Shown: in pieces, positions 39,922-49,997 of the stretch
Position numbering within the stretch: position 1 is the first letter of the stretch
Layout of the letters: the number at the start of each line of letters is the position of its first letter
From: JADJXV01 sp964527785
GTDB lineage: Bacteria; Bacteroidota; Ignavibacteria; Kapaibacteriales; UBA961
Length of the DNA: 64,000 bases
Assembly: GCA_964527785.1 (NCBI GenBank)
Contig: CAZGNO010000008.1
Span: 6,978 to 70,977 of the forward strand
Direction: 5' to 3'
Program-made: the position numbers and the translations under genes
The notes under the pieces: generated by a model
The model's input: only the letters and a program-made list of their open reading frames with translations
Databases searched by the model: none
What the model was told of the DNA's origin: nothing

Positions 39922-42267
39922 TTACTTTTCCTCAGCCATTATCTTCCTTGCTTCTGCAAGTCCATGTTCGATTGTCTGTTCGGGGAGTTCTACTTCAAAG
40001 CCGGTATGTGGCACTCCACGCTGTGCTGAAACTCTTCGCTTCACTTCCAAAAACGCCTCTTCTGCCTCCTTCGCTCTACCAAGATACAAGAGCGCATACG
40101 CCTTTAGATGAAGTGCATACGCTTGCTTTGGTGCTTTTTCAAGCGAGTCATCAGCCCACATCAATGCTTCGTGGTAGCGTTTGCCATTGCCGGCAATCTG
40201 AGCCAAAGCAGCAGAGGCACTCGCTCCGATAGTAGAAGAAAGCGTGCCGAATTCAATTGCCAATTTCAATGCTTGTTCGGATTGCTCTACCAGATTCATC
40301 CGTCCGAGTGTTTGCCCCAATTGAAACCACGCATAGCTGTTTTCGGGTTCTTCCTTAACGTGCTCTATAAGTAATTCGTAATTTCGCTTTACCTTTTGTT
40401 CCATTACTTCGCGATTTTGGTCATAGCCGAGATGGAGTATCTCCACTTCGCTCATAATCAACTGTCCGCCGAGTAAAAGAATTGATGGTGTTATCTGCTC
40501 ATGCACCCTACCTTGAAAATACATATTCGGATAGCCGTAATTCTTAAATATTCGTGGATAACTTCCTCTATGAACTTCACTCTCACCGGATGTTTGGCGA
40601 TGCGGGCTGACAATAGAACACACAACAGCACCAATTTCTTCGGGTAATTCTTCCAACATCTCACGCAGATGGGTACGGGCAGCAGTGTGTAACCGTTCGT
40701 CTGCATCAAGATACAGTATCCATTTCCCAGTACAGTGTTTAAGTGATTCATTCCTTGCTTCTGCAAAATCTCCTGTCCATTCTTTTTCATACACTGAAGC
40801 TCCGAATAGCCGGGCAATTTCCATTGTAGAGTCAGTCGAGCCGGTATCGAGAATAATAATTTCATCAACTATACCCGCCACACTTTCCAGACACCCTGCC
40901 AGATTCTTCTCTTCATTCTTCACAATCATACTGAGTGAGAGAAGCGGCTTCGCTGTACTATCTTTTGGGTGACGAATGTTCTTACTATTTTCTGATAATT
41001 TAACTTTTTGGAAAAAATCAGAAGGGCGTTCATTCACTTCTAGTTTTACGGCAGCTTTTTGAGCGTGAACTTGCGCTAAGAAACCGCGAATATCCTCTCG
41101 TTCAGGGGCGATTTCAGCAGCATATTGAAGATGCTTCTCTGCTTCATCGAATTGATGGTTATGGAGAGCAACATTAGCCATGCCAACCAGACATCCCAAT
41201 TCACGACTGTTAGCTTGCAGACCTCGTTCAAATTCATTACCGGCTTCTTCCCACAATTGCAACGCGGCATAACTTCTACCCATTCTAAACGATAATTGTT
41301 CCTGTGGCAGATGATATTCTCCGGCAATCTGTGCAAGCCCGTCGGCAGACTGCTGTGCAAATGCCATTGCCGTGTAACTTTCAATTGCTTCGGCATACCG
41401 TCCCAGTGCGGAATACGCCTCACCTACTATAAAATGTGCCATCACCTGATGCGGAATTATCTCTAGCGCCTGTTTTGCTTGAGTAATGGCACGGTCATAA
41501 TTTCCTAATTGACAAGCAATTATCGCAATATAGCACAATGATTGAGGGCGAACAATACTATGCTCACCTGCATATAGTAATGCACTTTCAATATCTTTCT
41601 CGGCAGCACCGATATTTGCCAAAGCTAGATGTGTTTTGGCACGGTTGAAATATGCATATGCGTGTGTAGGACGCTCTTGAATCGCAACATCGAGGAGTGC
41701 GAGATTACGTTGCTGTTTGCCGAGCATAGCTTCCTGTGAGAGATTATATCCTTCGTGATAAAACTTCACGGGGGAATGTTCTACCTCTAGTCCTAGTCGC
41801 AAAATTGGCTCTAAAACTTGCTCGTGGATAATTCCCTCGAAACGAATATTCGGGGAATTTCTAAACAGCCGTAAAAGTTTTGATGAATAACTGTCTATTG
41901 CCCCATCATCACGAGCGGCATCAGAGCGGACATCCACCAGATATCCTCCTGTGGTTGATTTGCCTGCTGCAAGTGTCCAAATAACGTCTTTAGGGTTCAG
42001 AAGCCGCTCATCACAGTCTATACTTAAAATCCACTGGCATACTGCAGCACCAAGAGCAATATTTCGTGCTTCGGAGAAATTATTATTCCACTTGTGATGA
42101 AGTACCCTGCAACCATAATTCTCAGCAATTTTCACAGTAGCATCTGTTGAACCGGTATCTACAAGGATAATTTCATTTGCAATAGAAGCAATAGACTCCA
42201 AACATTCCGGTAACATCTTCTCTTCATTTCGGGCAATAATGCAAACAGAAAGTAAATTCTCATTCAT
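39922..42267 (-). CDS. Double GT2 glycosyltransferase with TPR repeats, 781 aa
   Basis: Two family 2 glycosyltransferase domains are present in one chain. The first (about 1-170) has VCIIARNEEKMLPECLES, DTGSTD and IDCDERLL. The second (about 440-610) has SMIVKNEEKNLAGCLESV, DTGSTDSTME and LDADERLH. Each is followed by TPR helices (about 195-400 and 645-760). The DxD-like metal site is kept in both. It probably builds surface glycans or modifies proteins in the cytoplasm, with the TPRs recruiting partners. A duplication/fusion origin is likely as both halves follow one plan. Confidence 0.88.
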   Translation of the reverse strand: MNENLLSVCIIARNEEKMLPECLESIASIANEIILVDTGSTDATVKIAENYGCRVLHHKWNNNFSEARNIALGAAVCQWILSIDCDERLLNPKDVIWTLAAGKSTTGGYLVDVRSDAARDDGAIDSYSSKLLRLFRNSPNIRFEGIIHEQVLEPILRLGLEVEHSPVKFYHEGYNLSQEAMLGKQQRNLALLDVAIQERPTHAYAYFNRAKTHLALANIGAAEKDIESALLYAGEHSIVRPQSLCYIAIIACQLGNYDRAITQAKQALEIIPHQVMAHFIVGEAYSALGRYAEAIESYTAMAFAQQSADGLAQIAGEYHLPQEQLSFRMGRSYAALQLWEEAGNEFERGLQANSRELGCLVGMANVALHNHQFDEAEKHLQYAAEIAPEREDIRGFLAQVHAQKAAVKLEVNERPSDFFQKVKLSENSKNIRHPKDSTAKPLLSLSMIVKNEEKNLAGCLESVAGIVDEIIILDTGSTDSTMEIARLFGASVYEKEWTGDFAEARNESLKHCTGKWILYLDADERLHTAARTHLREMLEELPEEIGAVVCSIVSPHRQTSGESEVHRGSYPRIFKNYGYPNMYFQGRVHEQITPSILLLGGQLIMSEVEILHLGYDQNREVMEQKVKRNYELLIEHVKEEPENSYAWFQLGQTLGRMNLVEQSEQALKLAIEFGTLSSTIGASASAALAQIAGNGKRYHEALMWADDSLEKAPKQAYALHLKAYALLYLGRAKEAEEAFLEVKRRVSAQRGVPHTGFEVELPEQTIEHGLAEARKIMAEEK

Positions 42268-42475
42268 AGTTAAAATTCAGTTTTGCACATTAAAAAAAGT
42301 AAAAATCTCCACCCAAATTACCCGTCAGCATTTCATCATAAAAACATCAGAAGGAATTCTGATACTTTTTTCACTTTGCTCAGGAAGCACCGAATCAATA
42401 TTACAGACCCTTTTTAATTCAATACCATAAAAAAGGAATATAACAAAATTTCAATATTTTCACCGGCAGACGTGT

Positions 42476-42856
42476 TTACTTTCCACCAACAAATTCTATT
42501 ATATTTCCTGAAGGGTCTATTGCTTCGAACCAATAATTATCACTGCCCATATCCATTGGCTCTTCACACAAACACTCTATGCTTGCATTACGGAGTTTTT
42601 CGAGCATGGCAGAAGTAGAACCAACAGCGAAACACAAGGTAGTCCGTATTTCCGACTTAGGTCTGGGAGCTTTGGTTCTCCTGCCTACGAGATATAATCC
42701 TCTTTCGTCAGGCAGACTAAAATAGCACGCATAATCACCCATCGGCGAGTAATCACTTAGTCCGAGAAGTCCGTTGTAGAACGAAAATGAGCTTGTATAA
42801 TCGTCGGCGTAGATACTTCCCATATCCAGTCCGGTAATCATAGTTTTGTTTTCCAT
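42476..42856 (-). CDS. Glyoxalase/VOC family protein, 126 aa
   Basis: Beginning IYADDYTSSFSFYNGLLGL and ending FEAIDPSGNIIEFVGGK, the protein has the two-module VOC fold; the final Glu is a usual metal ligand. Others such as the first His are not evident, so activity is uncertain. Monocistronic. Substrate unknown. Confidence 0.85.
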   Translation of the reverse strand: MENKTMITGLDMGSIYADDYTSSFSFYNGLLGLSDYSPMGDYACYFSLPDERGLYLVGRRTKAPRPKSEIRTTLCFAVGSTSAMLEKLRNASIECLCEEPMDMGSDNYWFEAIDPSGNIIEFVGGK

Positions 42857-43131
42857 TATCTGATTCCTGAAAAAAATTAATAAATGTTAAAAGAGATTTT
42901 GCATACAAAAATAACAACTTTAACTGACAACTGTATGTCAATTGAAAAATAAGACATTGAAAGGCATTCCGGATTACTTTGGCATATTTTTATGTGTATC
43001 TATTTCATAATAAAAGGAACTTTTTTCGTGGTGACGAAGTTTAGATAAAAGTTAGACTGCAATTTCGTGGTAATTCCGACAAAATTTTGTACTTTGCAGT
43101 AGTAAAGATTTCTCATTCCCTTGATATTTTA

Positions 43132-46100
43132 ATGAATCGTTTTTTAATTCTTCTATTACTTGTTTTACTTTGTATTTCCACCGTGCAGGCACAGGTTGGG
43201 ATTACTGTTGTAACTCGCTCACCAATGCCTGCAAAGATTTCCGAGTGGCAGCGTGACCGTTCACTTTTTCAAGTAATACTCACGAATCCGGCGGGCAATC
43301 AGGAATATCGCAATGCACGTATTTCTTTTATAATTCGTGAGTTCGGTACCGAACATATTATTGCCCGTTCGCAAGACAACAGTCCTTTTATACCCCGTTT
43401 TACAATTCCCGCAGGTTTTTCGGTAACTACACGCTTTGGCAGTGATATTATTTCCGAAAATGCTACGACTCTTGACCCGAATCTCCAGAATGTAATCTCC
43501 ACTACGAACAGCATCCCCGAAGGAAGCTACGAGTTTTGCGCCCGTTTGTTCGACGAAAGCGGCAAGGAGCTTGGTTCGACAGGTGAAATTTGCAGATTGT
43601 TCAATGTTGTTATCGGCGATCCTCCATCGTTGATTCTGCCCGAAAATACATCTGTTCTCAAAACAAATACATTCCCTGTGTTTGTTTGGACAGGTGTGCA
43701 AACAGCCGGAAATATAGTTCGCTACAAACTCCGAGTAACTCCTGTTTTCAAAGGTCAAAACGAAAGATTTGCCATTGATTACAATCCGGTGATATATGAG
43801 AAAATTACATCAGCTACCTCTATTCGGTACGGTCAAGACGGACTTCCTTTTTCATATTACCCTCTTGCAATCGGCTTTGCGTGGCAAGTACAGGCAATAG
43901 ACGAACGCAACCAGCCCGCGACCCGCAACGAGGGCAAAAGTGAGATATTTACTTTTCGTTTCAGCAATAAGACAGGAGACGATAATGATAATTCATCTAC
44001 TGATACTACACTTTCCGGTAACGGAACAGGGGTTGGCAGCGGCACTTTCGGAGGGGGCAAGCAAAACAGCAACGACTCCACCAATTCAGGAGGAATCGGC
44101 TCCCGCGCAAACAGTATCAAACGAATCCATATCGGAGCATTTTGGCTTACACTCGACTCCCCCCAGTTCTGCGTTGGCGAATGTTCTTTGAGCGGTACCG
44201 GTAAGATTTTCGCAGCAATTTTCAATGATTCCATTCCTGTTCGCTTTTCTGGAATTACAGTCGAACGTAAACAGAACGAATTTGTCGCAACAAATGTTGG
44301 TTCAATTACTGCCGAGCTGGCAACTCCCAAAACCTTTTCATCCACTGCTGTAAAATGGACTGCCACGGCTCTAGAATGGACTCTCGAAAACGCAACTGCA
44401 AATGGCTGGGTTGATATTAATTGGACTGCTGCATTGATTGGTAACGGAACATCTCGCGTACCTTTTACCGCCAGTGAATTTACACCGAATGCAATTAAGC
44501 AAACTGCACATCCGGTATCACTGCGTCAAGGCGGAAATGATGTCGGATTCGGTTCATGCTTAGAAATTCTTTATGATACTCTTTCCATAGGAATTGCACT
44601 TCAATTTACTGATCCTGTGATTAAAGCATCGCTTGCAGGTGAAGCGAAAATTCCATGCCTTCAATCGAATAATCAAGTCGTTTCAGCACGCTTCCGTTTG
44701 CCGATTGACCGCATAAGCAGTGATAATTTACTCGTTTCCCTTCCTGTGAAAATGCGTGATGCCCGTATTGGCAAACTGCCTCTGGCTCTCACAACCGAAA
44801 CACTATTACTTGACCTTGCTTCAGAGGCAAACTATCCGGCAATTACCCCATCTGCTTCGTGCCTGTACAGCCCAAGCTGGTCTAATCCCTTATGGAGAGG
44901 ATTGATAATCCCAACCGCAACAGTTACACTTTTGATGCAAAGCGGACAGTTTTCCTTTGAATCGCAGAATCTACTCTTGGAACCAATTTCAAATGAATTG
45001 AAACTCAGTGTAAAAGGTCATGACGGTAAAAATAAAATCCTTAAATATGGCGGCTTCTCAATTCTCTTGGATTCGCTTTCGCTAGATCTTTGCCAAAGCA
45101 CTGTTCAGCAACTTTCATCTGTCGGAACTCTCCGCTTTCCTGCAGCACACCCAAAAGAATGGAATGCACTTGATTCACTTAAAATTTCCTTAAATGCAGA
45201 TGCAAACTGGACATGGCATTCCACAATTACAAATGACAAACCTATAAATCTTCCGTTTGGGAAGACTGCTTTGATTCGCTTACAGAATGGTTCGTTGAAC
45301 GAAACTTCAGCAGGCGAAGGTTCAATCGAATGGTCACAGGCAACACTTTCAACTCCTACCGAGAATCCTACCGGTTCTGCACAATTTCCTGTAAAACTAT
45401 ATGCATCACAAGAAAAACTGCTCGACAACACATCCTATACTTCATTACAAGCTCTTCCGAACCTTGAGCTTAATGCAGTTCAGTTTTTAGCAAAAGAGGC
45501 CGGATTCGGTATCGAAAATGCAAATTGGTGGTGCGGATTTAGCGGTCAGGTACTATTACCTGAAGCAAGCGGACTCAGTGGAGTAGAATTAAAGCATATA
45601 CGGATATTCACCGGAAGCCCGTTAGAAATTACAAGCGACGAAACCCCTGTTGCTTTAGCGGTCGGGAACACTATTTCATTGAACGGGAATCTCCGTTGGG
45701 GAATACTTTCAGGTTCACTAAGCACTCAGGGAATTACCGGTAAACTTTCCGCAACTGTTCACGCGCTATCCGGTTTTCAACTGCCGATGGACTTTGCTTT
45801 GGCAGGGATTTCGCAGAATACAGAAAAATCCCGTTCTGAGAAATCCTCCTCAATGTACTGGTATGCTCGCGGAGGTGAAGTACGTACAGAAGGAATACAA
45901 TTTGCTCCGGAATTTCATCTTTTGGGAGGTGTAATTGGCACAGGGTGGAATGTTCGTCTTGCAGGATTTGATTCAAGTGCGGTCAATATTGATGCAAACG
46001 GCGGTGCAGTTTCCATACCGACTATCCAACCCAAAGACGGAACACCATTACAATATGAAGCAGGTCTTCTCTTTACCTCAAGCAATCACCATCTTTTCCG

Positions 46101-47310
46101 TTATGGTGCTTCATCGCACATTGAAAGTATAAACGGTTCGTTTGGCTCGGTGATGTATCTAAATGGTGATTTTGCAGTTTTACCTTCACTTGGCTTGGCA
46201 CGAGGAACAGTTATCGGGCAAGTTTCAACTGCCGCCGGTGAACAAAGATCCGTTTCCCTTTCAGGTTCGGGTCGTACTACCCTTATTGGCACTTCATTCG
46301 AGAATTGTGAAATTCATGCTGATTTCAACTCGTCACAGTCGCAGATTTTGATTGGCGGACTAACCAAACGTTGGGCAATATTAGATATACCTGCAGAAAG
46401 CGGACGTTCGGAAAAAGGCAATGATATTTCAGGTGTCATCTTACCTGACCTTGACAATGCAACCCTCCGTATTACTCCGCAAACGATTGAATTCACTAAA
46501 AATATCTCGGCTGCTGTTCGCACAAGCGGGAAATTTGCAATCCAATCAATAGCTTCCAATTCCTTTGGGTCGGTAGAAATAACTGCACCGCTATGTACAA
46601 AGTTTTCTTTTTCACAAGGTTCTACAACGGCTTCCTTGAATTTCTGGGGTGCAACGGACAATACAAATACTGCCAAAGTATGGCTCGATAATTTTTCAGT
46701 ATTAGGTGAAAAATCAGCATTGTCAGTTCAGGCACACTGTAAAGCATCAGTTGCCGTCGAACACAACTTCGCAGTTCGTGAAATCAGCGTTAAAATTGGT
46801 GAATCGCAAAACTCGGTAATACTTGACGGATTTGCTTCAAAATCTGTAGAAAAATCTCCCGATGGATTTGTGTCGGCTGAATGCTTAGGCAGTCAGTGGC
46901 ACAAAGAGAGAGGGAATCAGACTGTACAAACCTGCGAAGATATTTCTCGAATCAGCGGTAAGAATTCCCCGTCATATTCGGTAAATATTGCCGTTTCTAT
47001 TGATAAGAACCGTTCATGCTTCGTTCGTAATTTGTCCGGCAACTCAATAGCCCAAGGAACGAAATTCGAGGCAACCTTTACTGTGAAGAAACGGTCTGTT
47101 TCGGGTGAAACCGTTAATTCCATTAAAAAGGTAATAGAACTTCCATTGGCTTTAGCATCCGATGCCTCATTTGAATTAACTGATATACCTTCTCTTAACG
47201 GAGCAGAAATAATCGGAGTACGTCTTTCAATTACTACTCTTTCCGGTCAAACTGAAGATATTGATACATCTAACAACTGTGCTGTCATCGGCAGTATGGA
47301 ATGTCCTTAA
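43132..47310 (+). CDS. Very large secreted beta-rich protein, 1392 aa
   Basis: A signal peptide (MNRFLILLLLVLLCISTVQAQ) is followed by an N-terminal region (about 25-290) of several immunoglobulin-like strands. Next is a Gly/Ser/Asn-rich linker (about 292-330), then about 1000 residues of Ser/Thr-rich beta strands. A cysteine-containing domain with conserved Trp closes the protein. No T9SS domain is seen. ATG 43132 is chosen because the signal peptide begins there. The next gene starts at the following base, so the two are co-translated. Surface or envelope function is inferred; no enzymatic motif. Confidence 0.75.
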   Translation: MNRFLILLLLVLLCISTVQAQVGITVVTRSPMPAKISEWQRDRSLFQVILTNPAGNQEYRNARISFIIREFGTEHIIARSQDNSPFIPRFTIPAGFSVTTRFGSDIISENATTLDPNLQNVISTTNSIPEGSYEFCARLFDESGKELGSTGEICRLFNVVIGDPPSLILPENTSVLKTNTFPVFVWTGVQTAGNIVRYKLRVTPVFKGQNERFAIDYNPVIYEKITSATSIRYGQDGLPFSYYPLAIGFAWQVQAIDERNQPATRNEGKSEIFTFRFSNKTGDDNDNSSTDTTLSGNGTGVGSGTFGGGKQNSNDSTNSGGIGSRANSIKRIHIGAFWLTLDSPQFCVGECSLSGTGKIFAAIFNDSIPVRFSGITVERKQNEFVATNVGSITAELATPKTFSSTAVKWTATALEWTLENATANGWVDINWTAALIGNGTSRVPFTASEFTPNAIKQTAHPVSLRQGGNDVGFGSCLEILYDTLSIGIALQFTDPVIKASLAGEAKIPCLQSNNQVVSARFRLPIDRISSDNLLVSLPVKMRDARIGKLPLALTTETLLLDLASEANYPAITPSASCLYSPSWSNPLWRGLIIPTATVTLLMQSGQFSFESQNLLLEPISNELKLSVKGHDGKNKILKYGGFSILLDSLSLDLCQSTVQQLSSVGTLRFPAAHPKEWNALDSLKISLNADANWTWHSTITNDKPINLPFGKTALIRLQNGSLNETSAGEGSIEWSQATLSTPTENPTGSAQFPVKLYASQEKLLDNTSYTSLQALPNLELNAVQFLAKEAGFGIENANWWCGFSGQVLLPEASGLSGVELKHIRIFTGSPLEITSDETPVALAVGNTISLNGNLRWGILSGSLSTQGITGKLSATVHALSGFQLPMDFALAGISQNTEKSRSEKSSSMYWYARGGEVRTEGIQFAPEFHLLGGVIGTGWNVRLAGFDSSAVNIDANGGAVSIPTIQPKDGTPLQYEAGLLFTSSNHHLFRYGASSHIESINGSFGSVMYLNGDFAVLPSLGLARGTVIGQVSTAAGEQRSVSLSGSGRTTLIGTSFENCEIHADFNSSQSQILIGGLTKRWAILDIPAESGRSEKGNDISGVILPDLDNATLRITPQTIEFTKNISAAVRTSGKFAIQSIASNSFGSVEITAPLCTKFSFSQGSTTASLNFWGATDNTNTAKVWLDNFSVLGEKSALSVQAHCKASVAVEHNFAVREISVKIGESQNSVILDGFASKSVEKSPDGFVSAECLGSQWHKERGNQTVQTCEDISRISGKNSPSYSVNIAVSIDKNRSCFVRNLSGNSIAQGTKFEATFTVKKRSVSGETVNSIKKVIELPLALASDASFELTDIPSLNGAEIIGVRLSITTLSGQTEDIDTSNNCAVIGSMECP

Positions 47311-49329
47311 ATGTTTAGCAATTATCCAATGCGACTATTACTTTCGGCATTGATACTATTTGCAAGCGTTTCGGCGGCATTTTCCCAAACGCTTTTAAAA
47401 CCGCATCTGTGGGCAGAACCTACAGAGGGAACGGTTATGCTCCGATGGACTTTCCCATCTGATAATCCGTTACCCCAAGAAGGATTTACAGTCCTCCGTA
47501 AAAAACACGGTTCGCTTGTGCAGTTCCAACCTATAGCAACCGTTAAACCTTCCCTAGAGTCATTACCGAGCAGCCCTGAACGTGATACTCTTTCTCGACT
47601 AATAAGTCTTATCAACACTTCAAGCAGTTCAACATCACAGAAAGTTTCACTTGGTCTCTCGCTTCGTCTTTTACTATTTTCCAAACCGAATATCTTTTTC
47701 CCTGCATTAGGATTACAGTACTCGGATACTTCTGCACGTGCAACAAATATCAATGGAATTACCAATATCTATGACTACGCAATTGCAATTGGTAATGAAC
47801 CCATTACTTCGCTTGAGAACATTCAAATGTCAGCAGTTTCATCTGTAAGTCATCCTGAACAGTTCAATGCGAAGCCTACCAATAACGGGTCACGATTGTC
47901 TTGGAAGATTACCGGAAGTTTTGAGCGTGGTATTGCCGGCTGGAAAGTTTACCGGCGAGATGAAGTAAATGGTGCATTCAGGGTGGTAAATCGTCCTGTT
48001 CTCTCACTGTTTTTTGACGAGGGCTATCCTGCTTCCTATTTATTTGAAGATGAAAATCTCGTTAATGGCAAACAGTATGAATATTGTGTTACATCATATT
48101 CCGTTTTCGGGCGTGAAAGTGAACGAAGTCAGCCGGTGCGTCTCGTACCGAATTCCAATGCACCACTCATGCCTCCGGCTGCAATAGCAGCACTTGCAGC
48201 AGCCGACAGCGTACTTATTTCTTGGGCTGCTTCACTCGACAAGCGGGTTCGAGGATTTCATGTCTATCGAGGTTTACCGCTAAAGCCGCCAACCAGACTT
48301 ACCGGAGTGCAGCTATCTGAAAAAAGCAGACAATATACAGACCGTCCACGTTCGATACCGTCACCGACTATCACATATTCTCTTACCTCGCTCGACAGTG
48401 CAGGCAATGAAAGTGAACGCTCTTTTGAACACTCCGTCCCTGTCCCTGACAATCTGCCACCTGATGCCCCACAATTTTTTATAGCACAAGGTGAACGCGG
48501 GAGAATTTTGCTCTCATGGTCGCGAAGTCAGGCAATTGATATTCACGGATATGAGTTAGGTCGCAGTACAAAGGCAACAGGTGAATATTTGCTTATTACC
48601 GGAGTCATCCCGGATTCTATACTAGCCGATTCCGTTCCAGAAGCTTCAGGAAAAACTGCATTTTGGTATAAATTACGGTCGGTGGATTTACACGGCAATA
48701 GAAGTAATTGGACTGCAGCAACCCTTGGTAAAATTCCTGATATTATTGCCCCACCAACGCCTGCAATCAGTTCTATTAAAAACGGCGACCGCCTCATCAC
48801 TCTCGAATGGCAGGCAAGTTATGACAAAGATTTGATGGGATATTGGATTAATCGAACAGATGACACTCTATTTACGCCTGTTACGCTCAATCGAGATTTG
48901 CTTCCACCTACAAGTGCATTTTTCAATGATTCGAGTGCAACACCCGGTGTTCTCTATTTTTACGAGGTGGTTTCGATGGATAGTGCGATGAATTATTCAT
49001 CTCCGTCTGTACGCATTGCCGGAAAAAGCTATGATACCCGCCATCCTGTTGCTCCGCATATTGATACCCTCATTGTCAATTCAGGTGGTATTACGGTTGC
49101 ATGGAGTTGGGGTGGTAAACCTCAAGCGCAGTTTGAATTGGTGGTAGAACGCAGCCGAGACAACAAACGTTTCGTCCAGATTAGCCCTCTGCTTGATACT
49201 TCCGTTTCACGCTTTACGGATCTTTCGGCTCGTGATAATGACCAGTATTTCTACCGTCTACGGATTCGCAATCAATATGGGAATTGGAGTGACCCATCGG
49301 ACGTAAAGATGTGTCGGTTAGACCGGTAA
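47311..49329 (+). CDS. Secreted fibronectin type III repeat protein, 672 aa
   Basis: Signal peptide (RLLLSALILFASVSAAFSQ) and at least five fibronectin type III-like repeats, each with a Trp-x-Leu-like strand and a Tyr-x-Tyr-x-V ending (for example FHVYRGLPLKPPTRL and TYSLTSLDSAGNESERS). It lacks a T9SS sorting domain. It starts directly after the giant secreted protein and so probably works with it on the cell surface. The last 12 bases overlap the convergent DJ-1 gene. Confidence 0.85.
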   Translation: MFSNYPMRLLLSALILFASVSAAFSQTLLKPHLWAEPTEGTVMLRWTFPSDNPLPQEGFTVLRKKHGSLVQFQPIATVKPSLESLPSSPERDTLSRLISLINTSSSSTSQKVSLGLSLRLLLFSKPNIFFPALGLQYSDTSARATNINGITNIYDYAIAIGNEPITSLENIQMSAVSSVSHPEQFNAKPTNNGSRLSWKITGSFERGIAGWKVYRRDEVNGAFRVVNRPVLSLFFDEGYPASYLFEDENLVNGKQYEYCVTSYSVFGRESERSQPVRLVPNSNAPLMPPAAIAALAAADSVLISWAASLDKRVRGFHVYRGLPLKPPTRLTGVQLSEKSRQYTDRPRSIPSPTITYSLTSLDSAGNESERSFEHSVPVPDNLPPDAPQFFIAQGERGRILLSWSRSQAIDIHGYELGRSTKATGEYLLITGVIPDSILADSVPEASGKTAFWYKLRSVDLHGNRSNWTAATLGKIPDIIAPPTPAISSIKNGDRLITLEWQASYDKDLMGYWINRTDDTLFTPVTLNRDLLPPTSAFFNDSSATPGVLYFYEVVSMDSAMNYSSPSVRIAGKSYDTRHPVAPHIDTLIVNSGGITVAWSWGGKPQAQFELVVERSRDNKRFVQISPLLDTSVSRFTDLSARDNDQYFYRLRIRNQYGNWSDPSDVKMCRLDR

Positions 49330-49950
49330 AATTTCTTCGGGCAATGTACTGCTGCCCATATCCCTGCTGCCCATATAATACACAATATCGTTTGCGATTT
49401 TATTTTTTGTATCTCCATCTGCCAAAATTTCAACGAGTGTGAGAGCAAACTCTATTGCAGTCCCAGCCCCTCTCGACGTTATAATATTCCTGTCAATAAC
49501 GACTGCCTCTTTCAAATATACAAAACTGCTTAGCTGACCTTCTACGCTTGGGTGACTGGTAAGTGCAGTCGTCTTTTTTGCCAGTCCAAAATGTGCTATC
49601 AACGTCGGTGCGGCACAGATAGCTGCGATAATACCACCTCTTTTTTGCTGGATATGCAGAAGTTTCTCGATATGCGGGTGTGCTGCAAGAGTTTCAACTG
49701 CATCGGCACCACCGGGTATGATTATGGCGTCGAAATACTCATCTTCGAGCACATCATCGAATAATACATCGGGTATAATTTTCACACCGCGCGAACAGGT
49801 TACTATCTCGTTTTCACCGGCTACTCGTACTGATACTCCTGCCCTTCGAAGAATATCAATAATTATTACCGTTTCCATTTCTTCTGCTCCATACGCCATC
49901 AGCAGAAGCGTTTCGTTTGTGCGTTCTCTCGGTTTGGGTTTGCGGGGCAT
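49318..49950 (-). CDS. DJ-1/PfpI family protein, 210 aa
   Basis: The nucleophile-elbow segment GIIAAICAAPTLIAHFGL contains the conserved Cys (in AICAAP), with the Glu near the start (GAEEMETV). The Rossmann-like fold is complete. The segment IIIPGGADAVE is another family marker. Members act as deglycases, chaperones or peptidases; the exact role here is not given by sequence. A direct repeat encodes MGSRDMGSS near the C-terminus. Confidence 0.9.
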   Translation of the reverse strand: MPRKPKPRERTNETLLLMAYGAEEMETVIIIDILRRAGVSVRVAGENEIVTCSRGVKIIPDVLFDDVLEDEYFDAIIIPGGADAVETLAAHPHIEKLLHIQQKRGGIIAAICAAPTLIAHFGLAKKTTALTSHPSVEGQLSSFVYLKEAVVIDRNIITSRGAGTAIEFALTLVEILADGDTKNKIANDIVYYMGSRDMGSSTLPEEILPV

Positions 49951-49997
49951 ACTTATTTATACGTGTATTAGTTATGAGATAAAATTATTACGAGATG

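Noticed and set aside
43261..43758. Minus-strand 165-aa frame under the giant secreted gene
   Set aside because: Cys-rich out-of-frame translation without a start signal; the plus-strand gene has a signal peptide and coupling.
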